Source of the DNA: Myxococcota bacterium
Lineage (GTDB): Bacteria; Myxococcota_A; UBA9160; JAFDET01
DNA length: 64,000 bases
Reading direction: 5' to 3'
Assembly: GCA_028278065.1 (NCBI GenBank)
Contig: JANQFA010000193.1
Span: 1-64,000, forward strand
Each line of letters opens with the position of its first letter. The stretch's first letter is position 1. The notes below the pieces were generated by a model. It saw nothing but the letters and a program-made list of their open reading frames with translations. It was not told the origin of the DNA and did no database searches. Positions 20,982 through 30,377 of the stretch are shown piece after piece. The translations under genes were made by a program, and so were the position numbers.

Positions 20982-22789
20982 GAGCCCGGCTTCCGCACCC
21001 GCAGCGACAGCTCCTGGAGCTGCGCAGGCGGGATCGCGCTGGGCGCCTCGAGGAAGGCGTCTTGTCCGCGCTGGGTCTTCGGGAAGGCGATCACGTCGCG
21101 CAGGCTGCTTCCGCCGGCCATCAGCATGACGAGGCGATCGAAGCCGTAGGCGAACCCGCCGTGGGGTGGCGCGCCCGCGTCCAGGGCGTTCAGCAGGAAG
21201 CCGAAGCGCTCCTCCATCTCCTGCTTGCCGTAGCCCAGCACCTCGAGAACTCTGCGCTGCACGTCGCTGCGATGGTTGCGCAGGCTACCCGACCCGAGCT
21301 CGACGCCGTTGCAGATGAGGTCGTAGTGAGTGGCGCGCACGGAGTGCGGATCGCTCTCGAGGAGGGGGATGTCCTCGTCCATCGGCGCGACGAAGGGCAT
21401 GTGGGCGTAGGTCAGCGAGCCGTCCTCTGCACTCTCGAAGAGCGGGAAGTCCACGACGAACAGCACGTCCCAGGGGCGATCCTCCACGCGACCGAGCCGG
21501 TGACCGAGGTCGTCGCGCAGGCGCGCCAGGATGGCGTTGGCACGCGGCGCCGTGTCGGCCTGGAAGAAGAGAAGCGAGCCCGCACGTGCCCCGCTGCGCT
21601 CGGCGATCGTCTCGCGCTCGGCATCGCTGAAGAACTTGACGATGGGCGACTGCCAGGTGCCGTCCCCGGTGACGCGCACCCAGGCCAGGCCGCGCGCGCC
21701 CAGCTCCTTCTTCGCAAAGGCCTCCAGGCGATCCACGTCTCCTCGGGAGAGCGCATCGGCCTCGTGGATCGGCAGGCACTTCACGATGCCACCGTCCTCG
21801 ACCGCGCCGCGGAAGGCGCGGAACTCGCTTGCGGCGAAGACGTCGGTGAGGTCGACCAGCTCGAACGGAATGCGCGTGTCGGGCCGGTCGATTCCGTAGC
21901 GATCCATGCACTCCCGGTAGCCGAGACGGCGGAAGGGGCGCGGCAGGGCGACCTCCAGCACGTCCTCGAACGCACGCGCAGTCACCTCCTCGAGGACGTC
22001 CAGGACATCGTCCACGCCCACGAAGGCCATCTCCAGGTCCACCTGGGTGAACTCGAACTGACGGTCTGCACGCAGGTCTTCGTCGCGGAAGCAGTGGGCG
22101 ATCTGGTAGTAGCGCTCGAAGCCTCCGATGATGAGGAGCTGCTTCAGGAGCTGCGGGGACTGCGGCAACGCGTAGAACTCGCCGGGATGCATGCGACTCG
22201 GAACCAGGAAGTCGCGGGCGCCCTCGGGCGTGGCCTTGGCGAGGATCGGGGTCTCGATGTCCACGAAGTCGAGCCCCGCCAGGGTGCTGCGAACCGAGCG
22301 GGTGAGGGCGTCGCGCAGGCGCAGGGCGCGCTGCAGCGGGGGGCGACGCAGGTCGTGGATGCGATGACGCAGGCGCACCGGCTCCTCGGCTTCCACCTCC
22401 TCCTCGATCGGGAAGGGCGGCGGAACCGCGATGTTCAGCATGCGCAGCTCGGAGACGGAGATCTCCACCTCGCCTGTCGGGAGGTTGGGGTTGATCGTCT
22501 CCTGGGAGCGGCGCTCCACCACGCCCTTGGCCAGGATCACGAACTCCCCGCGCAGCTGGTGGGCGCGCCGGTGGGCCTCGGGCTGCACGTCGGGCCGGAA
22601 GACCACCTGGACGAGCCCGCTGGCGTCGCGCAGGTCCACGAAGATCACGCCGCCGTGGTCGCGGCGGTGGTGGACCCAGCCCGTCACGACGACCTCGCGG
22701 CCGACATGGTCGGGCCGCAGGTCGTTGCAGGGGTGGGTTCGGCGCAGGGCACCGAGGCCGTCGAGCTGCACGGCGTCGCTGGAGGACAA
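20978..22789 (-). CDS. aspS: aspartyl-tRNA synthetase
   Basis: VTGWVHHRRDHGGVIFVDLRDASGLVQVV; FRDEDLRADRQFEFTQVDLEMAF; GFAYGFDRLVMLMAG. Confidence 0.96.
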   Translation of the reverse strand: MSSSDAVQLDGLGALRRTHPCNDLRPDHVGREVVVTGWVHHRRDHGGVIFVDLRDASGLVQVVFRPDVQPEAHRRAHQLRGEFVILAKGVVERRSQETINPNLPTGEVEISVSELRMLNIAVPPPFPIEEEVEAEEPVRLRHRIHDLRRPPLQRALRLRDALTRSVRSTLAGLDFVDIETPILAKATPEGARDFLVPSRMHPGEFYALPQSPQLLKQLLIIGGFERYYQIAHCFRDEDLRADRQFEFTQVDLEMAFVGVDDVLDVLEEVTARAFEDVLEVALPRPFRRLGYRECMDRYGIDRPDTRIPFELVDLTDVFAASEFRAFRGAVEDGGIVKCLPIHEADALSRGDVDRLEAFAKKELGARGLAWVRVTGDGTWQSPIVKFFSDAERETIAERSGARAGSLLFFQADTAPRANAILARLRDDLGHRLGRVEDRPWDVLFVVDFPLFESAEDGSLTYAHMPFVAPMDEDIPLLESDPHSVRATHYDLICNGVELGSGSLRNHRSDVQRRVLEVLGYGKQEMEERFGFLLNALDAGAPPHGGFAYGFDRLVMLMAGGSSLRDVIAFPKTQRGQDAFLEAPSAIPPAQLQELSLRVRKPGS

Positions 22790-22839
22790 TGAAAAACCTC
22801 AGGGAATTCGTGCGGTTGGTAGCACGGAGGGCGCCGCCG

Positions 22840-24246
22840 TCAATCCCGCGGGAGGTCTCCCAGATCGTTCGCGCTGCAGACCTTGTTGCGCCCGATCGAC
22901 TTGGCCCGGTACATGGCCTTGTCCGAGAGATCCAGGAGCTCCTCGCGCGTGCGACCGTGGTCCGGGTAGGTGGCGACGCCGATCGAGAGCGAGAGCTGCA
23001 TCGACTCACCGCGCCCCCCGTCGAACCAGGTGTCGGCCACCGTCGCGCGGATGCGCTCGGCGATCTGCATGGCGTGGTCGTGTCCGGTATCGACGAGGAG
23101 GATCGTGAACTCGTCCCCGCCGTAGCGGGCCAGGGTGTCCACCTGGCGGACGCAGCCGGCCAGCACCCCGCCCAGCTGGCGCAGCGCCCGAGAGCCGACC
23201 AGGTGGCCGTAGCGGTCGTTCACCAGCTTGAAGCGGTCGAGGTCGAGAAAGAGCACCGAGAGGGGGTTTCCGTAGCGGTCGGCGCGCCGGATCTCGTGGT
23301 CGGCCGCCAGCAGGAGGTAGCGAACGTTGTAGAGCTCGGTGACGTCGTCGATGAACGCCTTCTCGCGAGCGCGGTGGTACTGCTCGGCGTTGCGCAGCGA
23401 GAGAGCCGCGTGGCCTGCGACGATGCGCGTGCGCTCGAGCTCGTTCTCGTCGGGCGGACGCCCCCCGTCCAGGACGAAGAGCACCCCCGACTCGCTCTCC
23501 TCGCCCGACACCGGAACCGCGAGGAGCCCCTCGACGTCGATCCCCGCCTGCCGGAGCGCCGAGTGGACCGGACCACGGGAGCTGGTGCTCAGCTCGCGGA
23601 AGGCATCCACGTCCACCTGCTTCTCGTCCACCAGCAGGTTGTGGATGCGACTCTCCTCACCGTCGCTGAACCCGCGCAGGATCAGTGCGTCGGAGAGCGC
23701 GATGTTGGTGCGCCGGAAGAGCGCGAGGCCGCGTTCGCGCTTGAGGCTCTTCAGCAGGAGGTCGAGACCGACGGCGAAGACCTCGGCTGGATCGAGGCAG
23801 GTCGCCAGACCGCGGCAGGCCTCCACGGTCTGGAGCATGTCGCGCAGCCTCGTGTTCTCCTCCACCAGTGCGCGGCGGGCGAGGAGACGGCGCACCACCA
23901 GGACCAGCTCCTCGGCCTGGATGGGCTTGAGGAGGTAGTCGGCAGCGCCCATGCGCAGGGCACCGATGGCGCTCTCCACGGAGGCCTTGCCGGTCAGGAA
24001 GACGAAGTCGGTGCCGGGCGCCTCGCGGCGGATCCGCTCCAGGAGGTCGAGACCGGAGATGCCGGGCATGGTGAGGTCGGATACGACCAGGTCGGCACGC
24101 TCCCGGGCAAGAGCCGCCAGGGCCTCGTCTCCGCTGGCGCAGAGCTCGAGCCGGACCTCGGAGCGCAGCGCGTCGGCGGCGAGCTCCCGATCCATGCGGC
24201 TGTCGTCCACGACGACGACCCGCGGGCGCTGGGCCTCCCCCCTCAT
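22840..24246 (-). CDS. response regulator with REC, GAF-like and GGDEF domains (diguanylate cyclase)
   Basis: REC (VVVVDDSRMDREL...DLVVSDLTMPGISG...FLTGKAS); YGGDEF active site and RQVD I-site five residues upstream. Confidence 0.9.
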   Translation of the reverse strand: MRGEAQRPRVVVVDDSRMDRELAADALRSEVRLELCASGDEALAALARERADLVVSDLTMPGISGLDLLERIRREAPGTDFVFLTGKASVESAIGALRMGAADYLLKPIQAEELVLVVRRLLARRALVEENTRLRDMLQTVEACRGLATCLDPAEVFAVGLDLLLKSLKRERGLALFRRTNIALSDALILRGFSDGEESRIHNLLVDEKQVDVDAFRELSTSSRGPVHSALRQAGIDVEGLLAVPVSGEESESGVLFVLDGGRPPDENELERTRIVAGHAALSLRNAEQYHRAREKAFIDDVTELYNVRYLLLAADHEIRRADRYGNPLSVLFLDLDRFKLVNDRYGHLVGSRALRQLGGVLAGCVRQVDTLARYGGDEFTILLVDTGHDHAMQIAERIRATVADTWFDGGRGESMQLSLSIGVATYPDHGRTREELLDLSDKAMYRAKSIGRNKVCSANDLGDLPRD

Positions 24247-24431
24247 CCCCTCTCCTGAGCCTTCCCGGCGCCACCCGCGCCCGGGAATCCACCTCTCGGA
24301 TCGTCCTCGCGCGGAAGGCGCTTGAGGGCCGTGGTTGCGTGGCACTATACCCAGGGTGGGTTGTGGGGGCAGCGCAGGCGTCCGCCCGGCCACCGGCCCC
24401 ATTCCCCGCGGGGGATAGCCTCGGAGGAGTC

Positions 24432-26057
24432 ATGTCGGAGCTGAGCCGCGCGCTCGAGCGCCATTGGCGGACCCGGGAGGTCTTCCGCTGGGAGGTCCCG
24501 GCAGCCTTCAACTTTGCCCGGGACGTGGTGGACGGCTTCGCCTCCGGGCGCCCCGCCCTGCTCTGGCGCGACGCCGATGGCGACGAGCGGCGCCTCGACT
24601 TCGGAGCCGTCCAGGAGGGCACGCGCCGGGTGGCCGGGCTGTGGCGCGCTCTCGGCGTGGGTCCGGGCGACCCGGTCATCGTCATGCTTCCCAAGGTCCC
24701 GGAGTGGCACCTGGTGATGGTCGGCAGCCTGCGCGCCGGGGCCCTGGTGATCCCCTGCTCGACGATCCTGCGACCCAAGGACCTCATCTTCCGGGCCGAG
24801 CACAGCGGGGCGGTCGCCATCGTGAGCGGAGCGGACGAGACCGCGATGGTCGACTCGGTGCGCGATCAGCTGCCGGGCGTTCGCCACTTCCTCACCCTGT
24901 CGGCCGATGCGACGCCCGACGGCTGGACCCGCCTCGCGGCGGCCCTGGCCGACGCCTCGCCCGACGACGGACGGATCACCGCGGCCTCCGATCCGGCACT
25001 CGTCTACTACACCTCCGGAACCACGGGCCCGCCCAAGGCCGTGCTCCACTCCCACGCCTATACCTTCGCCCAGCGCTACACGGGCGAGTTCTGGCTGGGC
25101 GTACGCGACGGCGACCGGGTCTGGACCACCAGTGACACCGGGTGGGCCAAGGCCGCCTACAGCGTTCTCTTCGGCCCCTGGAGCGCGGGCGCGGAGGTCT
25201 TCCTGTACGGCGGACGCTTCGATCCGAGGCGCGAGCTGGACCTCCTCGAGGAGGTGCGCCCCGACGTCTTCTGCGCGCCGCCCACCGAGTTCCGCCTGCT
25301 CGTGAAGGAGGATCTCTCGCAGCGCAGCCTTGCGAGACTGCGCGAGTGCGTCTCGGCGGGAGAGCCTCTGAACCCCGAAGTGATCCGCGCCTGGCGGGAC
25401 GCCACCGGGCTCACCATCCGCGACGGCTACGGCCAGACCGAGACGATCCTCCTGGTGGGGAACTTCCCGGGCATGCCGATCCGGCCGGGCTCGATGGGGC
25501 TTCCCATGCCGGGCCACGAGGTGGAGGTCATCGACGAGAGCGGCGCACCGAGTCCGCCGGGTGAGGTCGGGGACGTGGCGGTGCGCGACGGAATCCCCGC
25601 GCTCTTCCTCGAGTACTGGAAGGACCCGGACGCTACGGCGCGCTGCCGGCGCGGTTCCTGGTACGTCACCGGCGACCGCGCCCACCGAGACGAGGAGGGC
25701 TTCTTCTGGTTCGTCGGCCGCGCCGACGACGTGATCATCTCGGCGGGCTACCGGATCGGGCCCTTCGAGGTGGAGAGCGCGCTGATCGAGCACCCGGACG
25801 TGGTGGAGGCCGCGGTCGTGGCCGCGCCCGACGAGACCCGCGGCGCCGTCGTCCAGGCCTACGTGGTGCTGCGGCCCGGTGTGGAGGGCGGCCCGGATCT
25901 CTGCCGCGCCCTGCAGGCCCACGTCAAGGAGGTCACCGCCCCCTACAAGTACCCCCGGCGCATCGAGTTCGTCGCCGAGCTACCCAAGACCGTGAGCGGC
26001 AAGATCCGCCGCGTCGAGCTGCGAGCCCAGGCGGAGGCGGAGACCGGACCGGAGTAG
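24432..26057 (+). CDS. AMP-dependent acyl-CoA synthetase
   Basis: YYTSGTTGPPKAVLHSH; DGYGQTETILLVGNFPG; WYVTGDRAHRDEEGFFWFVGRADDVIISAGYRIGPFEVE; PKTVSGKIRR. Confidence 0.95.
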   Translation: MSELSRALERHWRTREVFRWEVPAAFNFARDVVDGFASGRPALLWRDADGDERRLDFGAVQEGTRRVAGLWRALGVGPGDPVIVMLPKVPEWHLVMVGSLRAGALVIPCSTILRPKDLIFRAEHSGAVAIVSGADETAMVDSVRDQLPGVRHFLTLSADATPDGWTRLAAALADASPDDGRITAASDPALVYYTSGTTGPPKAVLHSHAYTFAQRYTGEFWLGVRDGDRVWTTSDTGWAKAAYSVLFGPWSAGAEVFLYGGRFDPRRELDLLEEVRPDVFCAPPTEFRLLVKEDLSQRSLARLRECVSAGEPLNPEVIRAWRDATGLTIRDGYGQTETILLVGNFPGMPIRPGSMGLPMPGHEVEVIDESGAPSPPGEVGDVAVRDGIPALFLEYWKDPDATARCRRGSWYVTGDRAHRDEEGFFWFVGRADDVIISAGYRIGPFEVESALIEHPDVVEAAVVAAPDETRGAVVQAYVVLRPGVEGGPDLCRALQAHVKEVTAPYKYPRRIEFVAELPKTVSGKIRRVELRAQAEAETGPE

Positions 26058-26067
26058 AGCCCCATCG

Positions 26068-26099
26068 CTCGCGGGGCCGGGGCATCCAGCTCCCGCGAG
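26068..26099. terminator. hairpin (8-bp perfect stem, 16-nt loop) just after acyl-CoA synthetase stop
   Basis: CTCGCGGG gccggggcatccagct CCCGCGAG; no obvious U tract, could alternatively be REP-like. Confidence 0.4.
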
Positions 26100-26261
26100 A
26101 CGGTCTCTTGGTGGGGAGGGGTGCGATCCGCGCACTCTCTCCGACCGAATCGGCGATGGCAACCGCCTCCGACGTCCAGCCGGGCCAACCGAGCCGCAGC
26201 TTCCTGGCAGGATCTCGTTTCAGGGTTGACAGAACAAAACACCGCGGCATTCTACGCAAGG

Positions 26262-26930
26262 ATGAGTCGGCTACAGAAGCAGGAGAACCTCCCCTTCCCC
26301 AGCAGCTGGGGAGGACGGCGCGAGGGCGCCGGAAGGCCCAGGTCGTCCGCCTTCCTGCCGCACGAGAGCCGCGACCCCTTCGCCTCCCGACATCCGGTGC
26401 TGGTGACGCTGAAGGTCCGGCCCGACGTGCCGTCGCTGCGAAGCGTGAAGGTCGTGCGCGAGGTAGAGCGCTCCTTCCGCCAGGCGTGCGATCAGCGGCG
26501 CTTCCGGGTCGTGCACTACTCCCTCCAGTCCAACCACGTCCATCTTCTCGTGGAGGCCGGCGGGGCGCGAGACCTCGGTCGCGGAATGAAGAGCATCGGG
26601 GCGCGGCTGGCGCGCGCGGTCAACCGGGTGTGTTCGCGGAAGGGGCCGGTGCTACTGGATCGCTTCCACCACCGCGTGCTGAAGACCCCTAGGGAAGTCC
26701 GCAACGCACTGGCCTACGTGCTGCTCAACGCGCGGCGGCACGCGGGACGGCTGGCGAGGACGATGGGGACGGTGGATCCGGCCTCCTCCGGACGCTGGTT
26801 CGACGGGTGGAAGCGGAGGATCGCCTCGGTCCGCGAGCCTGCCGGGGTGGCGGAGCCTCACACATGGCTGCTGCGCCGGGGCTGGCGGAGACACGGCCTG
26901 ATTGCGCTGGACGAGGTGCCAGGCGGGTAG
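26262..26930 (+). mobile_element. REP-associated tyrosine transposase (RAYT/Y1_Tnp family)
   Basis: HYSLQSNHVHLLVEA (HUH motif), RFHHRVLKTPREVRNALAYVLLNARRH; N-terminal GGRREGAGRP. Confidence 0.85.
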
Positions 26931-27215
26931 AGCCACGCTGCTAGACTACGCCTGATCCGGCATTGAGATCACGGGATTCAGGGCAGCCGGGGGCTGGTCT
27001 CAGGCCGCGAGCTTTCTCTCGATGGCTCGGATCTGGCGTTGCGAGTCGGGCGCGGCCGCGATGCGGAGCTGGATTCGGCCCGCCGGCCGGGCGATCGCCA
27101 TGCGCCACGACCCGGAATCGGTGTCGAGGCTGGCCCTTTCGGAGTAGAGTGGTGGTTGGCACCGCACGCGCCGCCTGGCGCGGCGGTTGCGTCGCGAGCA
27201 GCGGCCCGTGGCCTG

Positions 27216-28733
27216 CTAGTGCCCGGTGTCCGCCTTGGCGACCTTGGGCTTGGGGAGGACCTTCGTCCACTCGGCGCCGCCATCGGTGCTGCGCATGACC
27301 AGGCCGCGCTGGCCCACGATCATGCCGGTGCGGCCGCTCGGCTCGAAGTCGACGTCGCGCATGAAGGTGAAGATCTCCGGGACCTTCACGTCCTCGAGCC
27401 CGGTCCAGGTGCGGCCGCCGTCGGCCGACTGCCGCGCGTTGCCCTTCTCGCCCAGCGCCAGCGCGGGTCGAGTGCCGGGCGCGACCGCGTAGAGGGCCTG
27501 CTTGGTTCCCGAGTCCCCGTAGCGCCAGGTCTTGCCCCCGTCATCGGAGACCAGGACCACGCCGCCCAGTCCGGTGATGATCCCGTTGTCGTCGTCCTTG
27601 AAGCGCACGCGGAAGAGATACGGGTTCTGGGCGATGTCGATGGTCACCTGGGACTCGTCGGCCCGGCGACCGTCGAGGTAGCGCTGCAGGAAGGTGGGGT
27701 CGTCCTCGAGGAAGTCCTCGTAGTCCCAGGGCGGCGTTCCGCGCAGGCGCAGGCGGTCGGACAGGATCCCGGTCTCCTCGACGATCGCGCGGACGCCCAC
27801 CGAGCGCGAGTCCAGGATGTCGAAGAGCGCCGACGGGTCACCGTCCTCGACGAAGGCGCGCAGCTCGCGCGGCGACGCGTACGCCTCGATCAGGATGTTC
27901 AGGTGCTCCTGGGTGAGGATCGCCTCGACGAACTTCTTGAGCCGCTCCGCGTCCTCGTCCGAGATGTCCGAGTCGTCGAAGCCGAAGGTGATCGGCTCGA
28001 ACTTCTCGGTGCCGACGATCTCGGCGGGCGTCCAGTTCTTGCCGTGGTCGTCGGACCAGAAGATGTAGCCGAACTCGCCCACGATCCAGCAGCGCGTGCT
28101 CGGCGCCGGCCGGCAGTAGATGTCGTTCAGCGAGACGTCCTCGAAGACCATCTCGCCGGCGCGCACCCGCTCCTGCTCGGGCGGCGAGAGCCACACATAC
28201 TGGGGGTGCGTGGTGTCGATGGTGAGCGAGTAGTCCTGCCAGGACGCCCCGCCATCCTCCGTCTTGATGCGCGAGCCCCAGACCCCGATGGCCCAGGCGG
28301 TGTTGGCGTCGAGGGCCTGGACCGAGAAGAGGTGGAAGCCCGAGTCGCTCTTGGGGTTGTCCTGGGGAGCCCAGGTCCGGCCGCCGTCCCGGGTCCGCAC
28401 GATCTTGCCGAGCTGTCCGACGATCCAGCCCCGCTCTTCGTCGGCCATGCTGACGTCGTAGAGGAGCGGGCGCTGTGCGGGAGCGCGGCCGTCCCAGGCG
28501 ATCTCGCGCTCGCTCCAGCTGTCGCCTCCGTCGTCACTGGCGTAGATGGCGCTGCGGTAGCCGACCGCGACCGCCGTCTTCTCGCTGGGCACGGACACCG
28601 CGAAGAGATGGTCGTACAGGTCGATCTCGGCCGGGTCGGCGTGGGATTCGAAGTGGACGTCGTGACAGGCGACCGATCCGATCCCGAGGGCAAGGACGAA
28701 CGCGGTCAGCCGGGCGCAGCTTCGGGGGGTCAT
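27216..28733 (-). CDS. Ycf48/BNR-repeat-like lipoprotein
   Basis: Repeated SDDGGDSW, TRDGGRTW, TEDGGASW, SDDGGKTW, STDGGAEW; lipobox-like GIGSVAC. Confidence 0.85.
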   Translation of the reverse strand: MTPRSCARLTAFVLALGIGSVACHDVHFESHADPAEIDLYDHLFAVSVPSEKTAVAVGYRSAIYASDDGGDSWSEREIAWDGRAPAQRPLLYDVSMADEERGWIVGQLGKIVRTRDGGRTWAPQDNPKSDSGFHLFSVQALDANTAWAIGVWGSRIKTEDGGASWQDYSLTIDTTHPQYVWLSPPEQERVRAGEMVFEDVSLNDIYCRPAPSTRCWIVGEFGYIFWSDDHGKNWTPAEIVGTEKFEPITFGFDDSDISDEDAERLKKFVEAILTQEHLNILIEAYASPRELRAFVEDGDPSALFDILDSRSVGVRAIVEETGILSDRLRLRGTPPWDYEDFLEDDPTFLQRYLDGRRADESQVTIDIAQNPYLFRVRFKDDDNGIITGLGGVVLVSDDGGKTWRYGDSGTKQALYAVAPGTRPALALGEKGNARQSADGGRTWTGLEDVKVPEIFTFMRDVDFEPSGRTGMIVGQRGLVMRSTDGGAEWTKVLPKPKVAKADTGH

Positions 28734-28818
28734 CGAACACTCCCTGTGAGGGTCGGGACACGGTGGGGCCATGAGGCGCATGCGCCCCCGGCCCCACCGG
28801 CAGGATCATGGCACCGGA

Positions 28819-30129
28819 CTAGCGGCCGCGGGTGAGCCGTCCGATGTCGATGTAGCGCCGCACCTTGCCCGTGCTCTTGAGCGGCGTTCCGTTGCTGTCC
28901 CAGAACTCGATGCGGTTGCCCGTACCGGTCTGCACGTTGACGATCATGTCGGAGACCACGCGCAGGTCGCGCGGCGTTTCGACGCCCTTCCATCCCTTGT
29001 ACCAGTCGGGATCCGACTCGCTCCAGCGCTTGTTGTGCCAGAGGATCTTCCAGAGCTCCTCCTTCTGGTCGTAGGCGAAGGAGTAGAGCGGCACGAGGGT
29101 CTGCTTGTCGAGGTAGATGTCCTTGTGGTGGTACGGGTGATCGTCGTTCTTGGGCTTCATCCGCACCTTCACAGCGTTGCGCACCTCCCACAGGTCGTCC
29201 GCATACGACAGGCCGTACGGCCCGAAGTTGTGCTCCTTGTTGTAGGGATAGGCGCGCACCTTGGAGTTGGTCGGCGCGATCATCTCCATCTCGCCGAGGC
29301 ACTCCCAGCTGTACTGGGGAACGATGCCCGCGAAGCTGCGCAGGTCGTCGAGGGTGAAGTCGGTGCCCGAGACGGCGTCGGTGCGCTGGGCGGCCGAGAT
29401 GCGACGGACACGGCGCATGGTGGGCAGGTAGACCCAGGTGTCGTCGTTCTTCGCGTCCGCACGCGCATTGTCCGATGCCTTGTAGCGGTAGGTCATCAGG
29501 TTGATGCCGCGCGCGTCGAACGGAGCGGTCACCTCGATGCCGAACGCGCTCTTGCGGCGCTCCTTGCGGAAGAGGTCGCCCTGCTGCTTGTCGAGGAGGT
29601 CCTTCTCCACCCGGTGGGCGAGCTGGACGGTTCGCGAAGTGCCCTCGTAGTAGAGGGGCAGCTGCTCACCGCGGTCCCAGTAGGAGTAGAAGAAGTGGGC
29701 GAAGGCCCCATCCCCCGACCAGGCGTAGTCGAAGTTCCACATGATCTTCGTCCCGGCCTGGGGATCACCCTTGCAGTCGATCTCTTCCATGGGGAAGGGC
29801 TGGCCGGCGGTGTAGTTCTCGAGGCTGTCATCGGGACCGATGCGCGCCTGCCCCTTGTACGCCTCGGTGGCGTCCTGGTACTCCTTCGCCGGGGTGTAGT
29901 CGGCGTGGAAGGGACCGATCTCGAGGCGCATGCCCTCGTAGAAGAAGAAGTCGCGGTTCGCCCAGAACTCGGGCGGCAGGTACTTCTTCAGGGAGTCCAG
30001 CTTGTCGAAGGTGATGGTGTCGCCTTCCTTGAAGGCCGGACCGGTGACTCCCGCGTCTTCCTGCGCCGACGCCGGCGCAGCGAGGGCCAGCGCGATGGCG
30101 GGGATCAGCAGGCGGTGGATTCGGATCAT
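28819..30129 (-). CDS. DUF1329 family outer-membrane lipoprotein-sorting-like protein
   Basis: Signal peptide; TWVYLPTMRRVRRISAAQRTDAVSGTDFTLDDL. Confidence 0.9.
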   Translation of the reverse strand: MIRIHRLLIPAIALALAAPASAQEDAGVTGPAFKEGDTITFDKLDSLKKYLPPEFWANRDFFFYEGMRLEIGPFHADYTPAKEYQDATEAYKGQARIGPDDSLENYTAGQPFPMEEIDCKGDPQAGTKIMWNFDYAWSGDGAFAHFFYSYWDRGEQLPLYYEGTSRTVQLAHRVEKDLLDKQQGDLFRKERRKSAFGIEVTAPFDARGINLMTYRYKASDNARADAKNDDTWVYLPTMRRVRRISAAQRTDAVSGTDFTLDDLRSFAGIVPQYSWECLGEMEMIAPTNSKVRAYPYNKEHNFGPYGLSYADDLWEVRNAVKVRMKPKNDDHPYHHKDIYLDKQTLVPLYSFAYDQKEELWKILWHNKRWSESDPDWYKGWKGVETPRDLRVVSDMIVNVQTGTGNRIEFWDSNGTPLKSTGKVRRYIDIGRLTRGR

Positions 30130-30231
30130 CGACGACTCCTTTGCGCAACGGGGTTCCCCAGCAGGCGCTTCGGGCGCGCGATCCCCCTGGGAAACCTGGG
30201 GGCTGCCTAGCTTAGCTGCGTGAGGCCGAAG

Positions 30232-30297
30232 AGGCGAGCAAGAACGCCCGGCCGCCTCCCCGGGAGGCGAGCAGGAACGCCCCGCCGCCTCCCCGGA
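30232..30297. repeat. 33-bp tandem duplication between divergent DUF1329 and ABC1-kinase genes
   Basis: aggcgagcaagaacgcccggccgcctccccggg / aggcgagcaggaacgccccgccgcctccccgga. Confidence 0.9.
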
Positions 30298-30338
30298 TAT
30301 GACGCAGCAGGACCTCGATCCGATTCAGGGCGCTCGAT

Positions 30339-30377
30339 TTGTGCCCGGCGCGGACCGGCCGTACGGTGCGAGGGCCC
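30339..30377 (+). promoter_or_regulatory. candidate -35/-10 (TTGTGC-17-TACGGT) 10 nt before ATG of ABC1 kinase gene
   Basis: TTGTGC ccggcgcggaccggccg TACGGT gcgagggccc ATG. Confidence 0.45.
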
